Part shown: positions 28,706 to 38,025 of the stretch, piece after piece | Layout of the letters: every line of letters begins with the position of its first letter | Numbering within the stretch: position 1 is the stretch's first letter | Assembly (NCBI GenBank): GCA_013824015.1 | Contig: PNNC01000063.1 | Location: forward strand, 1 to 64,000 | Origin: Polaromonas sp. | GTDB lineage: Bacteria > Pseudomonadota > Gammaproteobacteria > Burkholderiales > Burkholderiaceae_C | DNA length: 64,000 nt | Direction of reading: 5' to 3' | Made by a program: the position numbers and the translations under genes | The notes under the pieces: generated by a model | Database searches by the model: none | Told to the model about the DNA's origin: nothing | What the model saw: the letters and a program-made list of their open reading frames with translations, nothing else

Positions 28706-28884
28706 GAAAAGGTGTCTGCAAGTGCCACCGGACCGTCATCCTGAACCGGGGTTCAGGTGGGCGAGGGCAGTCAGGTTTCGGGTTCGTCTAACGCGAGACG
28801 ATCACGCCTGCCGGACAATTTACCAAGCCCGTGCTCGTAGAGCATTGGTTCAAGGAAATATAAAGCCCGGTGCGCACCGCAGAC
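28706..28884 (-). ncRNA. ssrS: 6S RNA candidate
   Basis: Downstream of zapA, same strand. Closing stem GTCTGCGGTGCGCACCGG (28884 down) with CCGGTGGCACTTGCAGAC (to 28713); terminal hairpin CCAATGCTC-TAC-GAGCACGGGCTTGG; 3' hairpin CCTGAACCCCGGTTCAGG; -10 TACAAT at 28896-28891. Confidence 0.82.
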
Positions 28885-28968
28885 GAACTCATTGTAGGCG
28901 CTTGCGGCAGTCTGTGCAGGGCCTCCCGGGGTGTTTGCGCCTGCCTTTGCCGCGGCACACAGGCGGTG

Positions 28969-29337
28969 CTAGAGCAGGCGGCCATCCACGCCGAGCGCGC
29001 TGTCCAGCCGCTGCAGCAATGCCGTCAGTTGCGGCTGCGCCGCATCGGCCTGCGCTGTCGCCGTGCCTGGCGTTTCGGCCCGGGCCGCAGCCGGCGCGGC
29101 CACCGGGACGCTGCGTGAAACCTTCAGCGCATTGGCTTCCAGTTCGGACAGCTCGAAAGCCAGGTTCAGCGCCGCCAGCACGGCGATGCGGTCACGCGCC
29201 TTGATCTTGCCGGCATCGCGGATCTTGCACATCGCGGCATCGACTTTTTCCACCGCATCGAGCAAGCGCGCCTCGCCACCTTCCGGGCAACCGAGCAGGT
29301 AGCTCTGGCCCATGATCTGTACGTCGAGCTGCTTCAT
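28969..29337 (-). CDS. zapA: Cell division protein ZapA
   Basis: MKQLDVQIMGQSYLLGCPEGGEARLLDAVEKVDAAMCKIRDAGKIKARDRIAVLAALNLAFEL. Confidence 0.93.
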   Translation of the reverse strand: MKQLDVQIMGQSYLLGCPEGGEARLLDAVEKVDAAMCKIRDAGKIKARDRIAVLAALNLAFELSELEANALKVSRSVPVAAPAAARAETPGTATAQADAAQPQLTALLQRLDSALGVDGRLL

Positions 29338-29591
29338 GAGTCTGATCCGGCGGTGCTTCTTGCGGAAGCGGCGCCCAGGGTGAGCGGGGAGGAGGAGTCG
29401 GGCAGGCGCTCGAGCAGGGCATCGACGCGCGCGCGCGCGGCGCTCAGGCGCGAGCGCAGGGAATCGCGTTCCTGTGTCAGCACATGCACCTGTTCGCTGA
29501 GCAGGGTGTTGGTGCGCTGCAATTCCTCGTAGCGCAGCAGGAGCCGCTCGACACGTTCGGCAATCTGGTCGATGTGGGTTTGGTTCGACAT
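29334..29591 (-). CDS. Small coiled-coil protein (ZapB/TIGR02449-like)
   Basis: IAERVERLLLRYEELQRTNTLLSEQVHVLTQERDSLRSRLSAARARVDALLERLP; overlaps zapA start. Confidence 0.8.
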   Translation of the reverse strand: MSNQTHIDQIAERVERLLLRYEELQRTNTLLSEQVHVLTQERDSLRSRLSAARARVDALLERLPDSSSPLTLGAASARSTAGSDS

Positions 29592-29635
29592 GGCCTTGTG
29601 ATTGTAGGGTTTGCCGCGTTTTGGGGCGTAGAATC

Positions 29636-29920
29636 TCGCCTGTTGGTGCTCGCGGTGTGGTTCACACGCTGCAGTTCAACGGGAAGCAGGAGGGAGTTTT
29701 CGCCATGCGTTCAGGGTTCACCCCGGTCCGCAAGCGCCGCGACTTTTAACCTGCGCTGCCCCCGCAACGGTAAAACGGACGAGTGTTTTTCCCTGAATTT
29801 CAGCTTCAGGGTGCATTCAGCCCCCATCACAGCCACTGAGCGTTTTGAACAAGCGCTTGGGAAGGCGATGGGGACAGTTCCGTCAGCCCGGATACCGGCC
29901 AACAAGGTGGTTGCACGTCC
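29636..29920 (+). promoter_or_regulatory. Cobalamin riboswitch
   Basis: GTGTGGTTC...ACGGGAAGCAGG...GCTGCCCCCGCAACGGTAA...AGCCACTGAG...TGGGAAGGCG...GTCAGCCCGGATACCGGCC (B12 box); upstream of btuB. Confidence 0.92.
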
Positions 29921-29995
29921 GCAAGGGCTGCAGCCGTAACGCTCAATGCACTGGCGGGGAAGCCGGTGAGGGCTTTTTGTTGATTGTTTCCATCC

Positions 29996-31843
29996 ATGAA
30001 AACCTGTGTTTTTTATGCGCGCCCTGCCGCGCTTTCGCTGGCGCTGGCCGCTGCTTTTCCCGCCTTTTCCCAATCCCCCTCGCGGCCAGATGCCCAACTC
30101 GCGGAAACGGTGGTGACCGCCACCCGCACCGCGCAACCGGTCGGCGAGCTTGTCGCCGACGTCAGCATCATCGAGCGCGAGGTCATCGAGCGCAGCGGTG
30201 CGGTGGGTCTGGTCGACGTGCTGGCGCGCGTCCCGGGTGTTGAAATCACCCGCAATGGCGGCGCCGGCAGCAACAGCAGTGTGTTTATTCGTGGTGGTGA
30301 AAATCGCCATACCGCGGTGCTGATCGACGGCGTTCGCGTGGACTCCCATACCACCGCGGGCGGTGCCAGCTGGAGTGCCATTCCTCTGGCCCAGATTGAG
30401 CGCATTGAAGTGGTTCGCGGCCCCACCAGCGCTGTGTACGGGTCAGACGCGGTTGCGGGCGTGATCCAGATTTTCACCAAAAAAGGGCAAGGGCCGTTCG
30501 CGCCTTCCATCAGCCTGGGTTATGGTTCACAGGGCACGCGCAGGGCGGACTTTTCGGCCAGCGGATCGGTCGATGCCTTTGACTATTCCTTCGGTGTATC
30601 CGAGGGTGCCAGCAGGGGATTTAACGCCCGACCCATCGCCGGCCAGAATCCCGACAACGACGGCTACAAAAGCAGCAGCGCCAATGCCAAGCTCGGGTTG
30701 CAGCTGGCTGCCGGCCAGCGCCTGCAGGCGAGCGTGTTGCAAAGCCGCATGGATTCGCAATACGACAGCGGGCTGACGCGTGACTATCGGCGTTTCAGCC
30801 GCTTGCAGACGGCGGGTCTGCAACTCGAGTCGCAATGGACCGACCGTTACAGTACGAACGTTGGCGTGAGCCATGGGCTCGATGAAGGCGAAGAGCTCAT
30901 AGGCGGCGCCATGGACCGGACCGTGAGCAACAACCTGCTCTGGCAAAACGAGTACAGGGTCGGCGCCCATTTGTTCAGCGCCACGCTGGAGGAAAGGCAG
31001 GCCGAGTTTGTGCTGACCAGCGCCCCGCGTGTGGACAAGTCCAAATCGCAGCGTGGCCTGGGACTCGGTTATGCCTGGTCCGCAGGCGTCCACACGGTTC
31101 AGCTCAATGCGCGGAACGACAAGGACAGCGACTTCGGCGGTAAAAGCACGGGCTCGGCCGCGTATGCGCTGGCCCTGAGCCCGCAGTTGAAGTTGTCGGC
31201 CAGCGCCGGCACCTCCTTTCGCGTGCCCACGCTGTACCAGCGCTTCAGCCAGTATGGCGTGGCAACGCTGCAGCCGGAGGCCGGGCGCAGCGGCGAGATC
31301 GGTTTGAAATACGCGCAGGGCAGCCGCGAGTTCGGAGTGGTCGTGTACCGCAACAAGGTCAGCAACTTGCTGACCTTCCTGTCTGGCGCCGGTGCAAGCG
31401 GATGCCCGCGCCCGGCGACAGGCTGCTACGCCAACACGGCCCAGGCCGTCTACCAGGGCGTGACCTTCTCGGCGTCTGGAAAGGTCGGGGCTTTGGGTCT
31501 GTACGGATCGCTGGATCTCCAGAACCCCAGGGATGTGACCTTGAACAAGCAACTGGCCCGACGTGCCCGCAGGCATGCGACACTGGGCGTGGACACCACC
31601 CTCGAAGGCTGGACGCTGGCAGCTGACGTGCTGCTGTCAGGCAAGCGTTTCGATACCGTAGCCAACACCACGGTGCTGCCGGGTTATGGTCTTCTGAATC
31701 TCAGCGCGTCCAGGGCGATCTCGAGCCAGTGGAAGCTCAGCGCGAAGGTGGACAACCTGGCAGACAAGGTGTACCAGACCGCCGGCACCTACGCGATGGC
31801 GGGGCGCACCGTGTATGTCGGTTTGGCATGGGCACCCCGCTAA
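29996..31843 (+). CDS. btuB: TonB-dependent vitamin B12 receptor
   Basis: Signal peptide, TonB-box/plug ETVVTATRTAQPVGELVADVSIIEREVIERSGAVGLVDVLARVPGVEITRNGG; downstream of B12 riboswitch. Confidence 0.93.
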   Translation: MKTCVFYARPAALSLALAAAFPAFSQSPSRPDAQLAETVVTATRTAQPVGELVADVSIIEREVIERSGAVGLVDVLARVPGVEITRNGGAGSNSSVFIRGGENRHTAVLIDGVRVDSHTTAGGASWSAIPLAQIERIEVVRGPTSAVYGSDAVAGVIQIFTKKGQGPFAPSISLGYGSQGTRRADFSASGSVDAFDYSFGVSEGASRGFNARPIAGQNPDNDGYKSSSANAKLGLQLAAGQRLQASVLQSRMDSQYDSGLTRDYRRFSRLQTAGLQLESQWTDRYSTNVGVSHGLDEGEELIGGAMDRTVSNNLLWQNEYRVGAHLFSATLEERQAEFVLTSAPRVDKSKSQRGLGLGYAWSAGVHTVQLNARNDKDSDFGGKSTGSAAYALALSPQLKLSASAGTSFRVPTLYQRFSQYGVATLQPEAGRSGEIGLKYAQGSREFGVVVYRNKVSNLLTFLSGAGASGCPRPATGCYANTAQAVYQGVTFSASGKVGALGLYGSLDLQNPRDVTLNKQLARRARRHATLGVDTTLEGWTLAADVLLSGKRFDTVANTTVLPGYGLLNLSASRAISSQWKLSAKVDNLADKVYQTAGTYAMAGRTVYVGLAWAPR

Positions 31844-31860
31844 CAGAATCCTCTAGGACC

Positions 31861-33204
31861 ATGACCGAATCCACCCGCTGCCCCGTCATCCTGATCGCTG
31901 CCCCGGCCTCCGGTCAGGGCAAGACCACGGTGGCCTGCGCGCTGGCACGCCTGCACACGCGCCAGGGCCGGCGCGTTCGGGTGTTCAAGTGCGGGCCGGA
32001 TTTTCTCGACCCGTACTGGCTGGCGCTGGCCAGCGGCGCGCCGGTGCACCAGCTCGATCTGTGGATGACCGGCGAGGCTGATTGCGCGCAGCGCCTGCAC
32101 GCGGCCGCGCAGCAGAGCGATCTGGTCATCGTCGAGGGGGTGATGGGCCTGTTTGACGGCCAGCCCAGCGCCGCCGACCTGGCGCAGCGCTTCGGCCTGC
32201 CGGTGCTGACGGTGATTGACGCCGGCGCGATGGCCGGCACCTTCGGCGCGCTGGCCTGGGGGCTGCAGGGCTACCGCGACGGCCTGCGTTTTGCCGGTGT
32301 GCTGGCGAATCGGGTGGCGTCGAGCGGGCATGCGGTGATGCTGGAGGAGAGCCTGCGCGATCCGGCCCAGTGGCAGGGCGCGCTGATGCGCAGCCCGGCC
32401 TTTCATCTGCCCGAGCGGCACCTGGGCCTGGTGATGTCCGCCGAGATGGATGACGCCATGGCCCGGCTCGATGCCGCTGCCGATGCGCTCGCCGACACAC
32501 CGTTGGGGCAGATGGACGCCAGCGCGTTGCAGGCCTGGTCGGTGGACTTGGTTGTCGCGGCAGAGGGGCCTGCGACGCCCGGGCTGCTTGCCGGCCTGAC
32601 GGTTGCCGTCGCGCGCGACGCCGCCTTTTGTTTTATCTATGCGGCCAACCTCGACTGCCTGCGCGCGCTCGGCGCCCGGTTGGTTTTCTTTTCACCGCTG
32701 GCCGATCCGGGCCTGCCCGATTGCGACGCCCTGTGGCTGCCGGGCGGTTACCCCGAGCTGCATGGCCGGGCGCTGGCGGACAACAGCGCCATGAAAGCCG
32801 CCATCAGCGCCCATGTGGCCGCCGGCAAGCCGGTCTGGGCCGAATGCGGCGGCATGATGGCGCTGTTCGAGGAACTGGACACCGCCGACAAGCAGCGTTT
32901 TCCGCTGTGGGGGGTGCTGCCGGGCCGCGTGACGGTGCAGCAACGCATCGCTGCCCTGGGTCCGCAACAACTCGGCCTGCCGGGCGGCACGCTGCGCGGC
33001 CACACCTTTCACTACTCCACCTGCGACACGCCACTGGCGCCGGTGGCACGCACCGAGGCCGCGCCCGGGCGCAAGCTGCGCGGCGAGGGTGAGGCGCTGT
33101 ATCAGGCCGGCCCGGCGGACAATCTGAAGGCCAGCTACTTCCACGCCTGGTTTGCCTCCAACCCGGTTGCCGCGGCCTCGCTGTTCCTGAAGGACAAGCC
33201 ATGA
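31861..33204 (+). CDS. cobB: Cobyrinate a,c-diamide synthase
   Basis: VILIAAPASGQGKTTVACALARLHTRQGRRVRVFKCGPDFLDPYW; C-terminal GATase-like WAECGGMMALFEEL. Confidence 0.93.
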   Translation: MTESTRCPVILIAAPASGQGKTTVACALARLHTRQGRRVRVFKCGPDFLDPYWLALASGAPVHQLDLWMTGEADCAQRLHAAAQQSDLVIVEGVMGLFDGQPSAADLAQRFGLPVLTVIDAGAMAGTFGALAWGLQGYRDGLRFAGVLANRVASSGHAVMLEESLRDPAQWQGALMRSPAFHLPERHLGLVMSAEMDDAMARLDAAADALADTPLGQMDASALQAWSVDLVVAAEGPATPGLLAGLTVAVARDAAFCFIYAANLDCLRALGARLVFFSPLADPGLPDCDALWLPGGYPELHGRALADNSAMKAAISAHVAAGKPVWAECGGMMALFEELDTADKQRFPLWGVLPGRVTVQQRIAALGPQQLGLPGGTLRGHTFHYSTCDTPLAPVARTEAAPGRKLRGEGEALYQAGPADNLKASYFHAWFASNPVAAASLFLKDKP

Positions 33205-34049
33205 GTGTCTCCACCAACTGGCGCGCGCTGGCTTCGGAAGCCGGCACGGCGGGGTACGGACCCCAACGCATCGTCTGCCTGACCGAGGAGCCGACCGAGT
33301 GGCTGTACCTGCTCGGTGAAGAGCGCCGCATTGTCGGCATCTCGGGCTACACCGTGCGGCCAGCGCACGCGCGCGCGGAAAAACCCAAGGTCAGTGCTTT
33401 CCTGAATGCGAAGATCGACAAGATCGTGGCGCTGCAACCCGATTGCGTGATCGGCTTTTCCGACCTGCAGGCCGACATCGCTGCCCAGCTCATCAAAAAA
33501 GGCATTGCTGTCACCATCTTCAACCAGCGCAGCGTCGCGGAAATTTTTTCGATGCTGTACCAGCTGGCCGCCATGGTCGGCCAGGAAGCCAAAGGCCTGG
33601 CGCTGATCCGGGGCATGCAGCAGCGTCTGCTGGCCATCGAACGCGCGGCGGCCAGGCTCAAGCGCCGGCCGCGCGTGTTTTTCGAGGAATGGTACGACCC
33701 GCACATCAGCGCGATTGCCTGGGTGTCGGAGCTGATCGGCATCGCCGGCGGTGACGACTGTTTCCCGGAACTGGCGTTGCAGCCCATGGGCAAGGACCGC
33801 ATCATTGCCGACGGCGGCGAGATCGTGCGGCGCAACCCCGACATCATTCTGGGCTCCTGGTGCGGCCGCAAGTTCCGCCCCGAGCATGTGCGGGGCCGGG
33901 CCGGCTGGGAGGGCGTCAACGCCGTCAGCACGCAGCAACTGTTCGAGATCAAGTCGGCCGATATCCTGCAGCCGGGGCCGGCGGCATTGACCGACGGGGT
34001 GGAGCAGATCCACCGCCTGATCCTGCAATGGGATGCCCAGCATGGCTGA
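33201..34049 (+). CDS. BtuF-like cobalamin-binding protein without signal peptide
   Basis: QRIVCLTEEPTEWLYLLGEERRIVGISGYTVRP...ALQPDCVIGFSDLQADIAAQLIKKG; ATGA overlap with cobB. Confidence 0.85.
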   Translation: MSVSTNWRALASEAGTAGYGPQRIVCLTEEPTEWLYLLGEERRIVGISGYTVRPAHARAEKPKVSAFLNAKIDKIVALQPDCVIGFSDLQADIAAQLIKKGIAVTIFNQRSVAEIFSMLYQLAAMVGQEAKGLALIRGMQQRLLAIERAAARLKRRPRVFFEEWYDPHISAIAWVSELIGIAGGDDCFPELALQPMGKDRIIADGGEIVRRNPDIILGSWCGRKFRPEHVRGRAGWEGVNAVSTQQLFEIKSADILQPGPAALTDGVEQIHRLILQWDAQHG

Positions 34050-34623
34050 TATCGCGCGCAGCGAACTGATCCTCGGCGGCCAGCGCAGCGGCAAGTCGCG
34101 CCGCGCCGAGATGCTGGCGCGGTCATGGCTGGACGCCGCGCCCGACCATCAGGCCGTGCTGATCGCCACCGGCCAGCCCTGGGACGCGGAAATGCGCGAG
34201 CGCATCGCCCGCCACCAGCAGGACCGGGCCGAACGTGTGCCGGCCATGGTCACGGTGGAGGAGCCTGTGCACCTGGCCCAGGCGATCACCCGGCACAGCG
34301 GTCCCCGCAGCCTGGTGGTTGTCGACTGCCTCACGCTGTGGCTGACCAACCTGCTGATGCCGGCTCAAAGTTCAGAGCCAAATAGCCCGCCAGCCCATGA
34401 TCCACAAGGGCAAGCAGCTATGCTTTTGGTAGCAATTCAGAGTTGCCCCGGCCCCCTGGTGCTGGTCGGCAACGAGATCGGGCTGGGCGTGATTCCGATG
34501 GGTCGCGAGACCCGCGCCTTTGTGGACGCGCTGGGCCGCCTCAACCAGGACGTGGCCGCCGCCTGTCAACGTGTCACTTTCATGGCGGCCGGTTTGCCAC
34601 TGACCCTGAAAGGCGCCGCGTGA
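34042..34623 (+). CDS. cobU: Adenosylcobinamide kinase/adenosylcobinamide-phosphate guanylyltransferase
   Basis: SELILGGQRSGKSRRAEMLA; VVVDCLTLWLTNLL; VGNEIGLGVIPMGRETRAFVDALGRLNQ. Confidence 0.93.
   Translation: MADIARSELILGGQRSGKSRRAEMLARSWLDAAPDHQAVLIATGQPWDAEMRERIARHQQDRAERVPAMVTVEEPVHLAQAITRHSGPRSLVVVDCLTLWLTNLLMPAQSSEPNSPPAHDPQGQAAMLLVAIQSCPGPLVLVGNEIGLGVIPMGRETRAFVDALGRLNQDVAAACQRVTFMAAGLPLTLKGAA
34375..34436 (-). repeat. Palindromic element copy B (in cobU CDS, reverse orientation)
   Basis: Reverse complement TTGCTACCAAAAGCATAGCTGCTTGCCCTTGTGGATCATGGGCTGGCGGGCTATTTGG. Confidence 0.8.
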
Positions 34624-35504
34624 TGCTGCGATTTTTCTGCTGGCTGCCGGCGTGCCTCACGCTGATGTTCATCGGGCTGGCACCGGCCGTCCATGCGCTG
34701 CAGGTGACCGATGACCGCGGTGTCAGCGTGAGCTTCACGCAGTCACCGCAGCGCATCGTCAGCCTGCTGCCCTCGCTGACCGAAGGCGTCTGCGCGCTCG
34801 ACCAGTGCCAGCGCATCGTCGGCGTGGACCGCTTTTCCAACTACCCGGCCAGCGTGCGTCGCCTGCCCATCATGGGCGGCGGGCTGGACCCGAACATCGA
34901 GGGCATCGTCGCGCTCCGGCCCGACCTGGTGCTGCTGGCGACCTCCTCGCGCGCGAGCCAGCGGCTGGAGTCGCTGGGCATCAAGGTGGTGGCACTGGAA
35001 CCCAAAAGCCATGCCGACGTGCGGCGCGTGTTGTCGGTGCTGGGTGTGCTGCTGGAGGTGCCGGAAGAAGCCGGCGCCTCACGTCTGTGGCGCGTCATCG
35101 ACGCCAGCGTGTCGGCGGCGGCGCAGTCGCTGTCGCCCAAGGCGCGCAACTCCCGCGTGTATTTCGAGGTCAGCCGCGGCCCTTACGCTGCCGGCGAAGC
35201 CTCTTTCATCGGCGAAACCCTGAAACGCCTGGGCGTGAAAAATGTGGTGCCGGCCTCGCTCGGGCCTTTTCCCAAGCTCAATCCCGAGTTCATCGTACGC
35301 GCCAACCCCGACGTGATCATGATCGGCAACCGCAGCATGCAGGCCATGGTGCCTTATCCCGGATGGGGCAGCATCCAGGCGGTGCGTGAGAAGCGCATCT
35401 GTGTCTTCGGCGTGGACGAGTCCGACGTGGTGGTGCGTCCCGGCCCGCGCATGGCCGAGGCCGCGCGCCTGATGGCCCGCTGCCTGGAAGAGCAGGCGCG
35501 ATGA
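34623..35504 (+). CDS. btuF: Periplasmic vitamin B12-binding protein
   Basis: Signal peptide; LQVTDDRGVSVSFTQSPQRIVSLLPSLTEGVCALDQCQRIVGVDRFSNYP; precedes btuCD. Confidence 0.9.
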   Translation: MLRFFCWLPACLTLMFIGLAPAVHALQVTDDRGVSVSFTQSPQRIVSLLPSLTEGVCALDQCQRIVGVDRFSNYPASVRRLPIMGGGLDPNIEGIVALRPDLVLLATSSRASQRLESLGIKVVALEPKSHADVRRVLSVLGVLLEVPEEAGASRLWRVIDASVSAAAQSLSPKARNSRVYFEVSRGPYAAGEASFIGETLKRLGVKNVVPASLGPFPKLNPEFIVRANPDVIMIGNRSMQAMVPYPGWGSIQAVREKRICVFGVDESDVVVRPGPRMAEAARLMARCLEEQAR

Positions 35505-36520
35505 GCCCGCTGCGCACCACGCAGAATCGCAAGGCGCTGTGGCTGGCCGGCGGCCTGCTGCTGGCCTCGGCGCTGCTGCTGTTGCTGGGCGCCAGCGTGG
35601 GCAGCACCGGTTTCGAAAGTGTGCGCGCGATGGCCAGCGATGCGCAGGCCCTGCAGATCGTCCGGGAAATCCGGCTGCCGCGCACCGCTGGCGCCTGGCT
35701 GGCCGGCGCGCTGCTGGGGCTGGCCGGCGCGGTGGCGCAAGGCCTGTTCCGCAACCCGCTGGCCGATCCCTACCTGCTGGGCAGCGCGTCCGGCGCCTCG
35801 CTGGGCGTGGCGCTGGCGATGGCGCTGTTCGGCGTGTCGCCGCTGGCCACGCACTGGGTGGCGCGCATCGGGCTGACCGGCGCGGCCTTTGTCGGCGCCG
35901 TGCTGGCGGTGTTGCTGACGCTGCTGCTGGCCAAGGGTGTGCAGCACACGCTGCGCCTGCTGCTGGCCGGCGTGATTGTCGGCGTGGTGCTGGGCGCCCT
36001 CAGTTCGCTGATCCTGTTGATGACGCCGGACATCATGCAGGCGATGCAGTCCTTCATGCTCGGCAGCACCGCCTTTGTCGGCTGGAGCGCCTGCGCGGTG
36101 ATGGCGGGGGTATTGGCGCTGTGTGTGCTGGCGGCCTGGATGATGAGCCATGTGCTGGACGGGCTGGCGCTCGGTGAGGCCACGGCACAAAGCCTGGGCC
36201 TGCAACTGCCGCAAATGCGTGCCGCCCTGGTGGCGGTGCTGGCGCTGGCCACCGGCACCGCGGTGGCGCAGACCGGCCTGATCGCTTTTGTCGGCCTGGC
36301 TGCGCCGCACCTGGTGCGCTCGGTGGTCAAGACCACGCATGGCCGGCTGATCGTGCTGGCCAGCCTGATGGGCGCGGTGTTGCTGGCGGCGGCCGACATC
36401 CTGGCGCGCTGGCTGATCGCCCCGCAGGAGTTGCCGGTTGGCGTGCTGACCGCGGTGCTGGGCGGCGGCTACCTGCTCTGGCTGATGCACCGCAGCAGCG
36501 GCCGGGGAGGCGGACTGTGA
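35501..36520 (+). CDS. btuC: Vitamin B12 ABC transporter permease (FecCD family)
   Basis: Multiple TM segments, EIRLPRTAGAWLAGALLGLAGAVAQGLFRNPLADPYLLGSASGASLG. Confidence 0.94.
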   Translation: MSPLRTTQNRKALWLAGGLLLASALLLLLGASVGSTGFESVRAMASDAQALQIVREIRLPRTAGAWLAGALLGLAGAVAQGLFRNPLADPYLLGSASGASLGVALAMALFGVSPLATHWVARIGLTGAAFVGAVLAVLLTLLLAKGVQHTLRLLLAGVIVGVVLGALSSLILLMTPDIMQAMQSFMLGSTAFVGWSACAVMAGVLALCVLAAWMMSHVLDGLALGEATAQSLGLQLPQMRAALVAVLALATGTAVAQTGLIAFVGLAAPHLVRSVVKTTHGRLIVLASLMGAVLLAAADILARWLIAPQELPVGVLTAVLGGGYLLWLMHRSSGRGGGL

Positions 36521-37311
36521 TGACACCCGGTTCTTCGGATGCTATCAATTCCGTAGCTGTACAGGCAAGCGGGATAAGGGCCAGGCTCGGAAATGCCGAG
36601 GTATTGCACGGTGTGTCGCTGGCCCTTCCGGCCGCGCGCTGGACCAGCATCGTGGGCCCCAACGGTGCCGGCAAGTCCACCCTGCTCAAGGTGCTGGCGG
36701 GGCTGCTGCCGCACAGCGGTTCCGTCACCTTGTTGGGCCGGTCCCTGGCCGAGCTGCCGGCGCGCGCACGCGCGCAGCAGCTGTCCTGGCTGGGCCAGAA
36801 CGAAAACTCGGCCGACGACCTGACCGCTTACGACGTGGCCATGCTGGGCCGGCTGCCGCACCAGGCCTGGCTGGCGCCGCCCAGCGCGCAGGACCACGCC
36901 GCCGTCGAACGCGCGCTGCGTGCCACCCACGCCTGGGACTGGCGCGAACGCGCGCTGGGCCAGCTCTCGGGCGGCGAACGCCAGCGGGTGCTGCTGGCGC
37001 GCGCGCTGGCGGTGCAGGCGCAGGTGCTGCTGATGGACGAGCCGCTGGCCAACCTCGATCCGCCGCACCAGGCGGACTGGCTGCTGATGGCACGCGCGCT
37101 GGTGGCCGAAGGCAAAACCGTGGTCAGCGTGCTGCATGAAATCTCGTTCGCGCTGCAGGCCGACGAGCTGGTGGTGATGGCCGATGGCCGCGTCACGCAC
37201 CAGGGCGCCTGCGCCGACCCCGTCACCCACCGCGCGCTGGAAGCGGTGTTTGGCAACCGCATCGCCGTGCATTCCGTCGCTGGCCAGTGGCTGGCGCTGC
37301 CCCGCCTCTGA
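36517..37311 (+). CDS. btuD: Vitamin B12 ABC transporter ATPase
   Basis: Walker [10 protein letters not shown], signature LSGGERQR, Walker B VLLMDEP. Confidence 0.94.
   Translation: MMTPGSSDAINSVAVQASGIRARLGNAEVLHGVSLALPAARWTSIVGPNGAGKSTLLKVLAGLLPHSGSVTLLGRSLAELPARARAQQLSWLGQNENSADDLTAYDVAMLGRLPHQAWLAPPSAQDHAAVERALRATHAWDWRERALGQLSGGERQRVLLARALAVQAQVLLMDEPLANLDPPHQADWLLMARALVAEGKTVVSVLHEISFALQADELVVMADGRVTHQGACADPVTHRALEAVFGNRIAVHSVAGQWLALPRL
36539..36596 (+). repeat. Palindromic element copy C (5' end of btuD CDS)
   Basis: ATGCTATCAATTCCGTAGCTGTACAGGCAAGCGGGATAAGGGCCAGG. Confidence 0.7.
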
Positions 37312-37325
37312 ACGCAGGAACACCC

Positions 37326-37907
37326 ATGCAAATTGAAACGCCCCCCACCAGCAAGCCCTATGACAAACCCGAAGGTGAACGCCGCGGCCTGGTCATCGTC
37401 AACACCGGCGACGGCAAGGGCAAAAGCACGGCCGCCTTCGGCCTGGCCTTGCGCGCCCACGGCCGCCACCATGTGCACGGCAAGGCGGTGAAGATCTTCC
37501 AGTTCATGAAGGTGCCGAGCGCGCGTTTTGGCGAACACCGCATGTTCGAGCAGCTCGGCATTCCGATCGAAGGCCTGGGCGATGGCTTCAGCTGGAAAAG
37601 CCAGGATCTCGACCATTCGGCCGAGCTGGCCCGCAAGGGCTGGCAAAAGGCCAGAGCCGCCATCCTGGGCGGCGAGAACTTCATGGTGGTGCTGGACGAG
37701 CTGACCTATCCGCTGATCTACGGCTGGATGCCGCTGGACGAGGTGCTGCAGACGCTGAAGGACAGGCCGAAGGACGTGCATGTGGTCATCACCGGCCGCC
37801 GTTGTCCGCCCGAGATCATCGAACTGGCCGATACCGTCACCGAGATGACCAAGGTCAAACATGCCTTCAACGCTGGCGTGCCGGCGCAGCGCGGCATCGA
37901 GGATTGA
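37326..37907 (+). CDS. cobO: Cob(I)yrinic acid a,c-diamide adenosyltransferase
   Basis: [29 protein letters not shown]...[22 protein letters not shown]. Confidence 0.95.
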   Translation: MQIETPPTSKPYDKPEGERRGLVIVNTGDGKGKSTAAFGLALRAHGRHHVHGKAVKIFQFMKVPSARFGEHRMFEQLGIPIEGLGDGFSWKSQDLDHSAELARKGWQKARAAILGGENFMVVLDELTYPLIYGWMPLDEVLQTLKDRPKDVHVVITGRRCPPEIIELADTVTEMTKVKHAFNAGVPAQRGIED

Positions 37908-38025
37908 GCACGCGGGTCCGGTCGTGCCGGTCGATGGCGTTACGATTCCGCCATGCCATCCCGAGTGAATGTCCGATGAATGTTGTTGTCCCCTTGCCCC
38001 CTGTCAGCAATTTCCAGGGCCGCAG

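Noticed and set aside
28706-28884. SRP 4.5S RNA or coding ORF 28788-28985
   Set aside because: No GGAAGG-type SRP loop; the ORF lacks protein-like composition and the fold, promoter and zapA synteny favour 6S RNA.
34360-34440. Frameshift or assembly error in cobU
   Set aside because: The odd AQSSEPNSPPAHDPQGQAAMLLVAIQS segment is in frame and explained by repeat copy B; flanking CobU motifs are intact.
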